In this document: piece after piece, positions 17,476 through 25,633 of the stretch
Layout: each line of letters starts with the position of its first letter
How positions within the stretch are numbered: the stretch's first letter is position 1
The notes under the pieces: model-generated
Seen by the model: only the letters and a program-made list of their open reading frames with translations
Databases searched by the model: none
What the model was told of the DNA's origin: nothing
Program-made: the position numbers and the translations under genes
Assembly (NCBI GenBank): GCA_004299485.1
Contig: SCQP01000014.1
Coordinates: 62,001 to 126,000 of the forward strand
Length of the DNA stretch: 64,000 bases
Source: Acidobacteriota bacterium
GTDB taxonomy: Bacteria > Acidobacteriota > Terriglobia > Terriglobales > SCQP01
Reading direction: 5' to 3'

Positions 17476-18639
17476 ACGCGCGGACGCCATTTCACGGGCG
17501 CCTATCACCGCCTGCAGTTCCTCGACCTTGTCTTCGCGCTCCCAGGTGAAGTCGGGATCATTCAGTCCAAAATGGCCGAACGCCGCCGTCTTCTGGTAGA
17601 TCGGCCGCCGTAACTGCAAGGAGTCGATAATGCCCTTGGGCGTGAGCTGGAAGCACTTGCGTACCGCCGCGCTGATTTTATCCTCCGGTGTGGTGTGCGT
17701 CCCAAAGGTTTCGACGCGAATCGAAACCGGCTCGGCCACGCCAATCGCGTACGCGAGTTGGACTTCGCAGTTCCGCGCCAGACCTGCGGCAACCACGTTG
17801 CGCGCAATGTAGCGCGCCACATAGGCCGCCGAGCGGTCCACCTTGGTCGGGTCCTTGCCGCTGAAGGCGCCGCCACCGTGCCGTCCCCAACCACCATAGG
17901 TGTCGACGATGATCTTGCGCCCGGTCACGCCGGTGTCGCCCATCGGCCCGCCAATCACAAAACGTCCGGTCGGGTTGATGTGGTACTTGGTCGCCTTGTC
18001 GATCATCTCCACCGGCACAATCGGGTCGATCACATGCTCGCGGATCGCCGCGCGCAGGTCTTCGGTCGTCACTTCTTCGCTGTGCTGGGTCGAGATCACC
18101 ACCGCATCGACGCGTACGGGACGTCCGTCTTCGTACCCAATTGTGACCTGGCTTTTGCCGTCCGGACGCAGGAACTCGAGCTTGCCCTCGCGCCGCACTT
18201 TCGAGAGCTGCCGCGTCAGCCGCCGCGCCAGCGCGATGGGCAGCGGCATTTTCTCTGGCGTCTGATCGCAGGCATAGCCGAACATCATGCCCTGGTCGCC
18301 CGCCCCCTCGCGGTCCACGCCCATGGCGATGTCGCCCGATTGTTGATGTACGCTCACCATCACGCCGCAGGTATCGCAATCGAAACCAAAGCGGGCGTCG
18401 GTATAGCCCACCGAGCGTACGGCCTCGCGCGCGACCTGCTGATAGTCGATCTGGGCGCGCGTCGTGACCTCGCCCGCTACCACAATCAGGCCGGTGGTGA
18501 GCAGAGCCTCGCAGGCAACGCGGCTTTGCGGATCTTCCGACAAGGCGGCATCAAGCACGCCATCGGAGACCTGATCTGCGATTTTATCGGGGTGACCTTC
18601 TGTGACCGATTCGGAAGTAAACAATGTGCGGCTCGACAA
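17473..18639 (-). CDS. metK: S-adenosylmethionine synthetase
   Basis: Makes S-adenosylmethionine from methionine and ATP in the cytoplasm. The 388-residue protein carries both family signatures, [12 protein letters not shown] and GGGAFSGKD, and the N-terminal [16 protein letters not shown]. The start is TTG 18639, with AAGGA about 10 nt upstream and the expected N-terminus [11 protein letters not shown]. It lies 43 nt downstream of nuoI on the same strand, which leaves no room for a SAM riboswitch directly upstream, and 9 nt before tldD. Confidence 0.97.
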   Translation of the reverse strand: MSSRTLFTSESVTEGHPDKIADQVSDGVLDAALSEDPQSRVACEALLTTGLIVVAGEVTTRAQIDYQQVAREAVRSVGYTDARFGFDCDTCGVMVSVHQQSGDIAMGVDREGAGDQGMMFGYACDQTPEKMPLPIALARRLTRQLSKVRREGKLEFLRPDGKSQVTIGYEDGRPVRVDAVVISTQHSEEVTTEDLRAAIREHVIDPIVPVEMIDKATKYHINPTGRFVIGGPMGDTGVTGRKIIVDTYGGWGRHGGGAFSGKDPTKVDRSAAYVARYIARNVVAAGLARNCEVQLAYAIGVAEPVSIRVETFGTHTTPEDKISAAVRKCFQLTPKGIIDSLQLRRPIYQKTAAFGHFGLNDPDFTWEREDKVEELQAVIGAREMASAR

Positions 18640-18682
18640 GGTGGGGAATCCTTTCGGAGAGATTCAAACAGTCAGCATACGG

Positions 18683-19135
18683 CTATTCAGGCAGCGGCGC
18701 CAGCAATTGTTCCTTGCGATACACCATGGACCCGGCGTCGTAGTTGGCCAATTCAAACCCGTGTCCATGCGTAATGGCGTCGGTCGGGCAGGCCTCGACA
18801 CAATAGCCGCAAAAGATGCAGCGATTGTAATCGATGTTGTACACCTTGGCGTAACGTTCGCCTGCACTGATGCGCTGGGCGGCGGTGTTTTCCGCTGCTT
18901 CTATGTAGATGCAGTTGGAAGGACACGCGGCGGCACACAGGAAGCAGGCGACGCACTTTTCCAAGCCATTCTCGTCCCGCTGCTGCACGTGGACGCCACG
19001 GAAGCGAGCTTCAAAGCGCACCGGCTCGTCCGGGTAAAACTCCGTGACCGGTGGCAGGAACATGTTCTTCAGCGTGACCCCAAGGCCCTGGGCAATGGCG
19101 CTCAGATCCTTGGCCGGCTGCAGCAAATCAGGCAT
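18683..19135 (-). CDS. nuoI: NADH-quinone oxidoreductase subunit I (stand-alone)
   Basis: The 150-residue subunit of respiratory complex I that carries two [4Fe-4S] clusters and passes electrons towards the quinone site. Two ferredoxin motifs are visible: [15 protein letters not shown] (C-x2-C-x2-C-x3-C plus spacing) and [32 protein letters not shown] is the typical end. It is not within a nuo operon here; its neighbours are metK downstream and the divergent rph. The start ATG 19135 has no ribosome site, but a perfect TATAAT lies 6 nt upstream (19142-19147). It could instead belong to another complex I-like oxidoreductase, but the sequence is NuoI-like. Confidence 0.92.
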   Translation of the reverse strand: MPDLLQPAKDLSAIAQGLGVTLKNMFLPPVTEFYPDEPVRFEARFRGVHVQQRDENGLEKCVACFLCAAACPSNCIYIEAAENTAAQRISAGERYAKVYNIDYNRCIFCGYCVEACPTDAITHGHGFELANYDAGSMVYRKEQLLAPLPE

Positions 19136-19141
19136 GCGAAG

Positions 19142-19147
19142 ATTATA
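19142..19147 (-). promoter_or_regulatory. -10 box TATAAT, 6 nt before the nuoI start
   Basis: The whole nuoI-rph divergent gap is 14 bp and contains a full-consensus TATAAT on the minus strand, then CTTCGC, then ATG. No -35 consensus is seen upstream. At this spacing transcription would begin at the A of the ATG, giving a leaderless mRNA. Confidence 0.55.
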
Positions 19148-19149
19148 CC

Positions 19150-19884
19150 GTGCGTATTGACTTGCGACAGCCTGATCAACTGCGTCCGGTTCGCTTCGAA
19201 CCCGACTTTCTGCCCACCGCCGAAGGCTCGGTCCTGGTCAGCGTAGGCAACACCCGCGTCCTCTGCGCCGCCACGCTCGAGGAAACCGTGCCCGCCTTCC
19301 TGCGCGGCCAGGGCAAAGGCTGGGTCACCGCTGAATACGCCATGCTGCCACGCGCCACCCTAACCCGCACACCACGTGAGGTCACCAAGGGGCGGCCCTC
19401 GGGACGAACGCTGGAAATTCAGCGTCTGATCGGCCGCGCGCTGCGCTCGGTAACGGATATGCAGGCGCTGGGCGAGCGCACCCTCGTCCTCGATTGCGAT
19501 GTTCTGCAAGCCGATGGAGGAACGCGCACCGCCTCGATCTGCGGCGCCTTTGTGGCTCTGGGCATGGCTTTGCAGCGCCTCGTCGATGCGGGCACCCTCA
19601 AGCGGCTGCCCTTGCGCCAGTACCTGGCGGCCATCAGCGTCGGCATGGTCAAGGGCGAACCCGTACTCGATCTCGATTACCAGGAAGATTCTCACGCCGA
19701 TGTCGATATGAATGTCGTCATGACCGGCGATGGCTGCTACTCTGAAATCCAGGCGACCGCGGAAACCCGGCCCTTCAGTGATGACCAGGCACGGGAACTG
19801 CTGCGCCTCGCCCGCGTCGGCATCAGCCAGATCATGATGCTGCAGGACGGCATCCTGCACCTGCCTTTGCCGCGGTTGGCATGA
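19150..19884 (+). CDS. rph: ribonuclease PH
   Basis: Phosphorolytic 3'-to-5' exoribonuclease that trims tRNA 3' ends; 244 residues. The family N-terminus is intact ([20 protein letters not shown], then [15 protein letters not shown]). The phosphate/RNA-binding motifs [19 protein letters not shown] and [12 protein letters not shown] are present, with the catalytic core [17 protein letters not shown]. The start GTG 19150 is only 14 bp from the divergent nuoI start. The stop overlaps the rdgB ATG by 4 nt, so rph-rdgB-nth form one coupled unit. Confidence 0.96.
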   Translation: MRIDLRQPDQLRPVRFEPDFLPTAEGSVLVSVGNTRVLCAATLEETVPAFLRGQGKGWVTAEYAMLPRATLTRTPREVTKGRPSGRTLEIQRLIGRALRSVTDMQALGERTLVLDCDVLQADGGTRTASICGAFVALGMALQRLVDAGTLKRLPLRQYLAAISVGMVKGEPVLDLDYQEDSHADVDMNVVMTGDGCYSEIQATAETRPFSDDQARELLRLARVGISQIMMLQDGILHLPLPRLA

Positions 19885-20471
19885 CGATTTATCTGGCCAC
19901 CGGCAATCCCGGCAAGGTCGCCGATTTTCACGGCATCGGCCTGCCGCTCGAGATGCTGCCCAACTTCGCTTCCCTTCCCTCGATTGCAGAAACCGGCGCA
20001 ACCTTCGAAGCGAATGCCCGCCTCAAGGCCGAACATTACAGCCGCTTCACCACGGCCATGGTTCTCGCCGACGACTCCGGCCTCGAGGTCGATGCCCTCC
20101 AGGGCGCCCCGGGCGTTTACTCCGCCCGCTTCGCAGGAAAACATGGCGATGATGTCGCCAACAATCGCCTACTGCTGCAAAAGCTGGAGGGAATCCCTCA
20201 GCCGCAGCGTAGCGCGCGTTTCGTTTGTGTCTTGGCGCTGGCGCAACTGGGCCGGCCTATCGCCACGTTTTGCGGCACAGCGGAAGGCCGCATCCTGGAC
20301 GCCCCGCGCGGCGACGGTGGCTTCGGCTATGATCCTTTGTTCTATTCCCCGGCGACTGGCGCCAGCTTTGCGGAACTGCCGCCCGACCGCAAAGCGCAGC
20401 TCAGCCATCGCGGTGCTGCCGCGCGCGCAATGCTAGAGTGGATCGGTGCCCAGCAAGCGCACAAATCCTGA
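19881..20471 (+). CDS. rdgB: XTP/dITP pyrophosphatase (HAM1/RdgB family)
   Basis: Removes deaminated purine nucleotides (dITP, XTP) from the nucleotide pool by hydrolysis to monophosphate and PPi. The 196-residue protein begins [12 protein letters not shown] and has the metal/phosphate motif [26 protein letters not shown]. It also has [11 protein letters not shown] and the C-terminal [14 protein letters not shown] 19881 overlaps the rph stop, and its own end overlaps the nth start by 26 nt. An rph-rdgB pairing is common in bacteria. Confidence 0.96.
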   Translation: MTIYLATGNPGKVADFHGIGLPLEMLPNFASLPSIAETGATFEANARLKAEHYSRFTTAMVLADDSGLEVDALQGAPGVYSARFAGKHGDDVANNRLLLQKLEGIPQPQRSARFVCVLALAQLGRPIATFCGTAEGRILDAPRGDGGFGYDPLFYSPATGASFAELPPDRKAQLSHRGAAARAMLEWIGAQQAHKS

Positions 20472-21096
20472 GCGCGTTCGCGCCATTCTCAAAGGTCTCG
20501 CCGAGGCTTACCCGGATGCCCAATGCGCCCTCATCCACCACTCCGCCTGGGAGCTGCTGGTGGCAACCATTCTCTCGGCGCAGTGTACCGATGTGCGTGT
20601 CAACCTGGTTACGCCCGCGCTGTTCCGGAAATATCCAAAGCTCACTGATGTCGCCGCCCTCAACCCCGGGCAGTTGGAACCGGACATTCGCAGCACCGGC
20701 TTTTACCGCAACAAGGCCAAGTCCATAGTGGGCGCCGCCCGCCGTATTGTTGACACCTACTCGGGCGTCGTTCCCGACGCCATGGAAGCGCTCCTCACCC
20801 TCCCCGGCGTCGCCCGCAAAACCGCCAACGTCGTGTTGGGCGTTTGGTTCCACAAGGCCAGCGGCATCGTGGTCGACACCCACGTCATGCGCATCAGCCG
20901 CCGTCTCGATCTGACCCGCAACGAAGCTCCTGAAAAAATCGAGCGAGACCTGCAGATGCTGATCCCGCCGCAGCAATGGATCGCCTTCAGCCATCGCGTC
21001 ATCGCCCACGGCCGTCAAACCTGCCTCGCCCGCAAGCCCCGCTGCGCCTCCTGCCCCATCGAACCCCTCTGCTTCTCGAAAGATAAAGCTGTCTGA
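20446..21096 (+). CDS. nth: endonuclease III
   Basis: DNA glycosylase/AP lyase that excises oxidised pyrimidines in base-excision repair. The 216 residues contain the helix-hairpin-helix LPGVARKTANVVLG with catalytic Lys in that segment, catalytic Asp in VDTHVMR, and a C-terminal [4Fe-4S] motif CLARKPRCASCPIEPLC (C-x6-C-x2-C-x5-C). The GTG start at 20446 lies inside rdgB, 26 nt before its stop, which suggests coupling. With rdgB this makes a small nucleotide-pool and DNA-damage unit. Confidence 0.96.
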   Translation: MPSKRTNPERVRAILKGLAEAYPDAQCALIHHSAWELLVATILSAQCTDVRVNLVTPALFRKYPKLTDVAALNPGQLEPDIRSTGFYRNKAKSIVGAARRIVDTYSGVVPDAMEALLTLPGVARKTANVVLGVWFHKASGIVVDTHVMRISRRLDLTRNEAPEKIERDLQMLIPPQQWIAFSHRVIAHGRQTCLARKPRCASCPIEPLCFSKDKAV

Positions 21097-21108
21097 TCTG
21101 TTGCAATC

Positions 21109-21137
21109 TTGACAGTGTTTGGTCAAGGCATCATGAT
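21109..21137 (+). promoter_or_regulatory. promoter/operator of the first vapBC pair
   Basis: TTGACA (21109-21114) is followed after 17 bp by CATGAT (21132-21137), a reasonable -35/-10 pair. TTGAC and GTCAA (21109-21113 and 21122-21126) form an inverted repeat around the -35, a plausible site for autorepression by the VapBC complex. Transcription would start near 21144, only about 12 nt before the GTG start. Confidence 0.45.
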
Positions 21138-21155
21138 GTCATCAAGCGGACCACT

Positions 21156-21461
21156 GTGACATTGGATGCGGACGTGCTGCGCCTGTTGCAGGACGAAATG
21201 CATCGAACGCGCAGCAGCTTTAAGCAGAGCCTGAATCAGGCCGTGCGGCGCGCACTGACTGTAGGACAGCCCCGCAAGTCAGAGGCCTTTGTGTTGCGCC
21301 CGGGCCCCCGGGGTTTGCGGCCCGGAATCGACGATACCCGGCTGGGGCAGTTCGCCGACCAACTGGAAGACAAAGCCCTGGTGGAGCGCATGCGCCGAGC
21401 CGAAGCGGCTGCGGCGGCAATTCAGGAGCGGGCCACGAAAAAGCGACGGGGCCGGTCTTGA
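21156..21461 (+). CDS. VapB-like antitoxin
   Basis: A 101-residue protein encoded directly before a PIN-domain toxin. The N-terminus (TLDADVLRLLQDEMHRT, then SFKQSLNQAVRRAL) has the ribbon-helix-helix pattern of VapB antitoxins, a DNA-binding dimer that also neutralises the toxin through its C-terminal part. The C-terminal half is charged and Ala-rich (RMRRAEAAAAAIQE), as expected of a toxin-binding helix. The best legal start is GTG 21156. Oddly, the codons just upstream read I-K-R-T-T, which resembles the usual MKRTTVTLD start but with ATC (21141) in place of ATG. Its stop overlaps the toxin TTG start. Confidence 0.75.
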   Translation: MTLDADVLRLLQDEMHRTRSSFKQSLNQAVRRALTVGQPRKSEAFVLRPGPRGLRPGIDDTRLGQFADQLEDKALVERMRRAEAAAAAIQERATKKRRGRS

Positions 21462-21889
21462 TTTTGCCGGATATCAATCTCCTGCTGTACGCCTACAATC
21501 CGGAATCCCGTTTCCACCGTGAGGCCGCCGCTTGGTGGCTTGGAGTCATGAACGGCGCCGAACCCGTGGGCTTGGCTGTACCGGTGGCGCTGGGATTCGT
21601 GAGACTGTCTACCCAGAGCTTTGCCTTCCGCGAACCGCTGTCGGTCCAAGCGGCTACCGCGATAGTGCGCGACTGGATCGCACGCCACCAAGTAAGCCTT
21701 CTGCACGTCGAGGCATCGGATCTGTCGCGTGCATTGGCTCTGCTCGACGCCTGCGGAACCCCAGGCAACTTGGCAAGCGATGCTGTCCTGGCCGCGCTCG
21801 CTATCGCTCACGACGCCGTCGTCCACACCGCCGACGCCGACTTCACGCGGCTCAAGTCGGTGAAGTGGCGCAATCCGCTGGCGCGCTAG
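21458..21889 (+). CDS. VapC-family PIN-domain ribonuclease toxin
   Basis: A 143-residue PIN-domain protein, predicted to be the RNase toxin of a type II toxin-antitoxin pair. Acidic residues expected in the metal site are present: Asp5 in LPDINLLLYAYNP, Asp in NLASDAVLAALA and the TADADF motif. The ending VKWRNPL is typical of a VapC subgroup. The start is TTG 21458 overlapping the antitoxin TGA. The stop TAG shares four bases (CTAG) with the stop of the convergent nirK. Confidence 0.85.
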   Translation: MILPDINLLLYAYNPESRFHREAAAWWLGVMNGAEPVGLAVPVALGFVRLSTQSFAFREPLSVQAATAIVRDWIARHQVSLLHVEASDLSRALALLDACGTPGNLASDAVLAALAIAHDAVVHTADADFTRLKSVKWRNPLAR

Positions 21890-23451
21890 GGGTGCTTTCG
21901 CTGTTCCGCGATCAGAACGCTGCCGGCGCCGGGCGCTTTCACGATCACCGTGCCGATCATGCCGTTATGCTCGTGCTGCGTGCACACATAGCGGTAAATG
22001 CCCGGTTGCGTGAACACCCGCGTGTAGCTTTGTCCGGGCTGCAGGAACGAGGAGGCGAACGTTGCCGCGCCAATCGGCAGCATGACGTCCGCGCGGCTCA
22101 GCGCCACGTTGGGATCGTCCACCACGGTATGCATCGTGCCCGAGGTGTTGACCCACGTCACCGCCTGTCCCGGCCGGATCTGGATCACCGCGGGCACGAA
22201 GTTCATGTCCGTCATCGTGACCTTGGTGGTCGAGACCACGACCGAGCTGGCAAGCTCGGCCGCGATCAACGGCGACGGCGCATCGGACTGGTCCGCCAGA
22301 AAAGCTTCCTCCGCATCCTCCGGCGTGATCGCCAGCGGCGGAATTGCCCCGATGCGCTCATCCGGTCCCGCGTACATCAGATGAGCGACATCCTCACCGC
22401 TGACGCTGAAGATGCCCACCAGGCCCTTCGTCACCCGCTCCAGAGCATGATCGACCAGCGTAAATTGCCCCGGCATCTTGGCCTTCATCTCCAAAATGGC
22501 CGCGCTGCCGGGCGGCACGGTACCGGTCTGTACACCCTCGAGCGGCGGCGACTCCAGCGATCCAAACGGGTAGTAGTGCGTAAACATCTCCCCGATGACG
22601 TGCGGCGAGGAGGTGAGATTCGGTCCCGCATTGCCGAAGAAAATCCGTACCGTCTGGCCGACGCGCGCCCTCAGCGGGTACTGCTTGGTGAGGGCATCGA
22701 CGGCGCCATTGAAGACGATGAACTGCGGCTTTTCTTCCAGCAGTCGCGTTTCATCGAGCGATAGCGTGTCACCGCGCTTGCCCGGACCATCGGTGTAAAT
22801 CTCGCCCTGCATCACGTAGTACTCGTGATCGACACGGCGCAGGCCGCCGGGCGGTTCCACGAGAACCAGCCCGTACATGCCGTTGGCGACGTGGTCCGCC
22901 GCCACCGGCGTGCCACAGTGATACACGAACAATCCGGGAACGGTGGCTTTGAAACTGAATGTGCGGCCCCAGTTAAGCTGGCCTCCAGGCTCCGGAGGCA
23001 ATTCGGAAAGCCCCATGCCGCCGCCCGGCCCAAGTGCTGCGTGAAAATCCAGAGAGTGGGCCATGTGATTGCTCGCGTTGTTGTACAGCGTCACCTCAAC
23101 GGTGTCGCCGACGCGCACGCGAATCATCGGTCCAGGAACCTTGCCATCAAACGTCCAGTAGCTGTACGACACGCCGGTCTCCGGATCGAGAGGCGCCACC
23201 AGTTCTTTGGCGGTCAGAACCACTCGTACCACTTCCGGTCCGCGTGTGCCGATCGGAGGAGGAACATCGCTGGGATTCCGGACAATGATCGAACCTGCCG
23301 GCTGGACATTCGTTTTTGACTTCGGTTCTGACCGGTGCTGCTGGGCCAGAACCGAAACAGCGGGAAATATGAAAAACAGTAGTAGAGCAAGCCAACGCCG
23401 CCCGTGCGCTCGACGCGCAGAAGCCGCGGTGGTCGTATAAAGAGGTGTCAT
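21886..23451 (-). CDS. nirK: copper nitrite reductase with C-terminal cupredoxin domain
   Basis: A three-domain periplasmic copper nitrite reductase (521 residues) that reduces nitrite to nitric oxide. After a signal peptide (ALLLFFIFPAVSVLAQ) come two NirK cupredoxin domains: HMAHSLDFHAALGPGGG and LFVYHCGTPVAADHVANGM hold the type 1 (His, Cys, His, Met) and type 2 ligands. SSPHVIGE and LVDHALERVTKG supply the active-site and type 2 His. A third domain (MNFVPAVIQIRPGQAVTW, MHTVVDD, YVCTQHEHNGM) has its own complete type 1 site and may deliver electrons in cis. ATG 23451 is preferred over the adjacent TTG; AGGTGA lies 7-8 nt upstream. No nor or nos genes are in the window. Confidence 0.9.
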   Translation of the reverse strand: MTPLYTTTAASARRAHGRRWLALLLFFIFPAVSVLAQQHRSEPKSKTNVQPAGSIIVRNPSDVPPPIGTRGPEVVRVVLTAKELVAPLDPETGVSYSYWTFDGKVPGPMIRVRVGDTVEVTLYNNASNHMAHSLDFHAALGPGGGMGLSELPPEPGGQLNWGRTFSFKATVPGLFVYHCGTPVAADHVANGMYGLVLVEPPGGLRRVDHEYYVMQGEIYTDGPGKRGDTLSLDETRLLEEKPQFIVFNGAVDALTKQYPLRARVGQTVRIFFGNAGPNLTSSPHVIGEMFTHYYPFGSLESPPLEGVQTGTVPPGSAAILEMKAKMPGQFTLVDHALERVTKGLVGIFSVSGEDVAHLMYAGPDERIGAIPPLAITPEDAEEAFLADQSDAPSPLIAAELASSVVVSTTKVTMTDMNFVPAVIQIRPGQAVTWVNTSGTMHTVVDDPNVALSRADVMLPIGAATFASSFLQPGQSYTRVFTQPGIYRYVCTQHEHNGMIGTVIVKAPGAGSVLIAEQRKHP

Positions 23452-23468
23452 CAAAGTTCACCTGCTTT

Positions 23469-23474
23469 ACCCTA
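23469..23474 (-). promoter_or_regulatory. candidate -10 of nirK (TAGGGT)
   Basis: TAGGGT reads on the minus strand at 23474-23469. A transcript starting 7 nt further (about 23462) would include the AGGTGA ribosome site. From that start the upstream palindrome is centred at -41.5, the class II activator position. Confidence 0.4.
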
Positions 23475-23495
23475 GCCCACTACGCCGTCTGGGCC

Positions 23496-23511
23496 AGTGA
23501 CCGAGGTCACT
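23496..23511. promoter_or_regulatory. CRP/FNR-family-like operator AGTGACCGAGGTCACT
   Basis: A perfect 16-bp palindrome with GTGA-N6-TCAC half-sites, the core recognised by CRP-type members of the CRP/FNR superfamily (FNR and NnrR prefer TTGAT or TTGAC half-sites). It lies 21 bp upstream of the candidate nirK -10, matching class II activation. The divergent glycosyltransferase gene has a TACAAT box at 23569-23574. The regulator itself is not in the window. Confidence 0.6.
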
Positions 23512-23585
23512 TCTATCAGAAGTGGGATATATCCCCGCTCCGCGGCGCCGACCGCGGGCCGTTTCGACTACAATGAGATCCAGGC

Positions 23586-24923
23586 ATGCAACCCATGCTG
23601 CACGCCCAAGCACAGCGCTCGGCTGAGTCTGCACCCCGGGGTAGATCGCAGCCAGCCTTCCCCCAGCAGTTTTGGATTCCGTTGGCCGCGACGGCATGCC
23701 TGCGAGTCGGATTCGGCTGGACTTACCTGGAGCGTGTAAGCCACAGCGCTGTACCGATCGCGCCCTTCGCCTTCGAATCCGGCAACATCGCCCGCGCCTT
23801 GGCGACCGGCCATGGCTTTGCCTCGCCGCTGCCGGTTGCGAGCGGCCCCACGGCCTGGGTCGCACCGGTCTACCCAGGGCTGCTGGCCATCCTGTTCCGG
23901 CTTTTCGGGGTGGCCTCGTTTTCGGCGTTTATCGCTGCCGTGTCCCTGAACGTCGTTTTCGCCACTTTGGTGTGCCTGCCGTTATTTGCTGCAACCCGAG
24001 CGATGGCCCGGCACGTCGGCAGCCAGCGCACGGCCCAGCTTGCCGGCCTGCTCGCCTGCTGGCTTTGGGCCATCTATCCGAACGCCATCCTGCTCACCTA
24101 CCAGAGCATGTGGGATGGCTGCCTCTCCGCCCTGCTGGGGATTACCGTTTTGTGGCTGACGCTGCGACTGCTCGACGACGGCGACCGCGCGCGGGATTGG
24201 GTTCTCTACGGCGTGCTCTGGACTGTCCTTCTGCTGACCAATCCGGTTTTCATTGCGGTGTTGCCCATCTTGTTTGCAGTGCTGCTCTGGCGGCGGGCCG
24301 CCATGCCACGCGCTGCCCTGGCTCTGCTCGTGACCGTTCTGTGCGTCCTGCCCTGGACAGTCCGGAACCGCGAAGCGTTCCACGCCTGGGTGCCCATACG
24401 CAGCGACTTGGGATTGTCACTTTGGTTGGGCAACAACACCGATACCACGGTTCCCTGGCACGGTCAGCAGCATCCGCTCGACGATCTCAGCGAGCGGGCG
24501 TTATTTGTGCGCCAGGGCGAAGTGCCTTACATGCGCGCCAAGTTTGGCGCCGCGCTTGCCTATATTGCGGCACATCCTCTCCAGACGGCAGAGCGCGCGT
24601 GGCTGCGCTTCCGGGCATTCTGGTCCGGCGGCACGCCGCACCCCCTCCACACTTTTCTTTGGGGAAACTGGCAGGTTCGTTACGTTCTGTTCGCCGATCT
24701 GTTGCTCGGCCTGGGCGCACTCGCCGGCATCACTGCCCTGCTCCGCCGCAAAGCCACCGTCGCTTGGGCAGCGGCAATTTTCCCGATACTGATTCCCTTC
24801 GCCTACTATTTCACTGAAGCCATTCCGCGCTACCGGCTCGCCCTCGACCCGGAAGTCATCCTGCTCGCTGCCTGCTGGATCGCCCTGCGCGCGAACCGCG
24901 CCCGCGCTGGCACCGCCTCATGA
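23586..24923 (+). CDS. multi-span membrane glycosyltransferase (PMT/ArnT-like)
   Basis: An integral membrane protein of 445 residues with about 10 hydrophobic segments. Its layout resembles dolichyl-phosphate-sugar-dependent glycosyltransferases (GT39/GT83 type), with a periplasmic loop after helix 1 containing the acidic FESGNIARALATGHGF (the acidic residue is usually catalytic) and PVYPGLLAILFRLFG. It probably transfers a sugar from a polyprenyl-phosphate donor to an envelope acceptor; donor and acceptor are unknown. The stop overlaps the ATG of a GT2 glycosyltransferase, which could make the lipid-linked sugar. TACAAT at 23569-23574 is a possible -10. Confidence 0.7.
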   Translation: MQPMLHAQAQRSAESAPRGRSQPAFPQQFWIPLAATACLRVGFGWTYLERVSHSAVPIAPFAFESGNIARALATGHGFASPLPVASGPTAWVAPVYPGLLAILFRLFGVASFSAFIAAVSLNVVFATLVCLPLFAATRAMARHVGSQRTAQLAGLLACWLWAIYPNAILLTYQSMWDGCLSALLGITVLWLTLRLLDDGDRARDWVLYGVLWTVLLLTNPVFIAVLPILFAVLLWRRAAMPRAALALLVTVLCVLPWTVRNREAFHAWVPIRSDLGLSLWLGNNTDTTVPWHGQQHPLDDLSERALFVRQGEVPYMRAKFGAALAYIAAHPLQTAERAWLRFRAFWSGGTPHPLHTFLWGNWQVRYVLFADLLLGLGALAGITALLRRKATVAWAAAIFPILIPFAYYFTEAIPRYRLALDPEVILLAACWIALRANRARAGTAS

Positions 24924-25633
24924 TCGTCTCCATTATCATTCCGGTTTACAACGAGATCGGAACCCTAGCGCAGGTTCTCCAGCAGGTACTCGCTGCACCC
25001 TTGCCTCCCGGCTGCGACCGCGAAATTCTCGTCGTCGATGGCGGCTCGACCGACGGCTCCCGCGCCTTCCTGACGTCCATCGCGCACCCAGGCATCAAGA
25101 CGATTCTCTATGCCAGCAACGGGCGTCCTCCCTTTGGCAAGGGCACGGCCATTCGGGTCGCGCTGGATCAGGTGCGCGGCGAGTGCGTGCTCATTCAGGA
25201 TGCTGACCTGGAATACGATCCCGCCGACTACTCCCGGCTCTTTGGCCCCATGATCAGCGGCCAAGCCGAGGTCGTCTTCGGTTCCCGATTTCTGAATGGC
25301 TGCAGGCGGCAAGAGCTCGGCATGAGCTCCGGCTCTTGGCTTGCCAACCGCATTTTGTCTGGAACCGCCAACATTCTCTACCGCGCCGGCCTCAGCGATG
25401 AGGCGACGGCTTACAAGGTCTTCCGCACGGAGCTGCTGCGCAGCCTCCAGCTGCGCTGCCGGCGCTTCGAGTTCTGCCCGGAAGTGACCGCAAAGCTCTG
25501 CCGCCGCGGCATCCGCATTCACGAAGTGCCCGTTCAGTATCATGCCCGCAGCCGCGCCTCGGGCAAAAAGATCCGTGCCCGTGACGGTTGCGTGGCGCTA
25601 TGGACGCTGCTGCGCTACCGGGTCGGAAACTAG
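24920..25633 (+). CDS. GT2-family glycosyltransferase (polyprenyl-phosphate sugar synthase-like)
   Basis: A 237-residue GT-A fold enzyme: MIVSIIIPVYNEIGTLAQVL, then EILVVDGGSTDGS, and the metal motif DADLEYDP. The pattern is that of DPM1/dolichyl-phosphate-mannose or -glucose synthases, which load a sugar on a polyprenyl phosphate in the cytoplasm. There is no C-terminal membrane domain. ATG 24920 overlaps the stop of the preceding membrane transferase, and the two probably act in sequence. The last 36 nt overlap the 3' end of the convergent GH20 gene. Confidence 0.85.
   Translation: MIVSIIIPVYNEIGTLAQVLQQVLAAPLPPGCDREILVVDGGSTDGSRAFLTSIAHPGIKTILYASNGRPPFGKGTAIRVALDQVRGECVLIQDADLEYDPADYSRLFGPMISGQAEVVFGSRFLNGCRRQELGMSSGSWLANRILSGTANILYRAGLSDEATAYKVFRTELLRSLQLRCRRFEFCPEVTAKLCRRGIRIHEVPVQYHARSRASGKKIRARDGCVALWTLLRYRVGN

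Noticed and set aside
18640-18682. A SAM riboswitch upstream of metK
   Set aside because: Only 43 nt separate nuoI and metK, too short for any known SAM riboswitch; the AAGGA ribosome site explains the conserved part.
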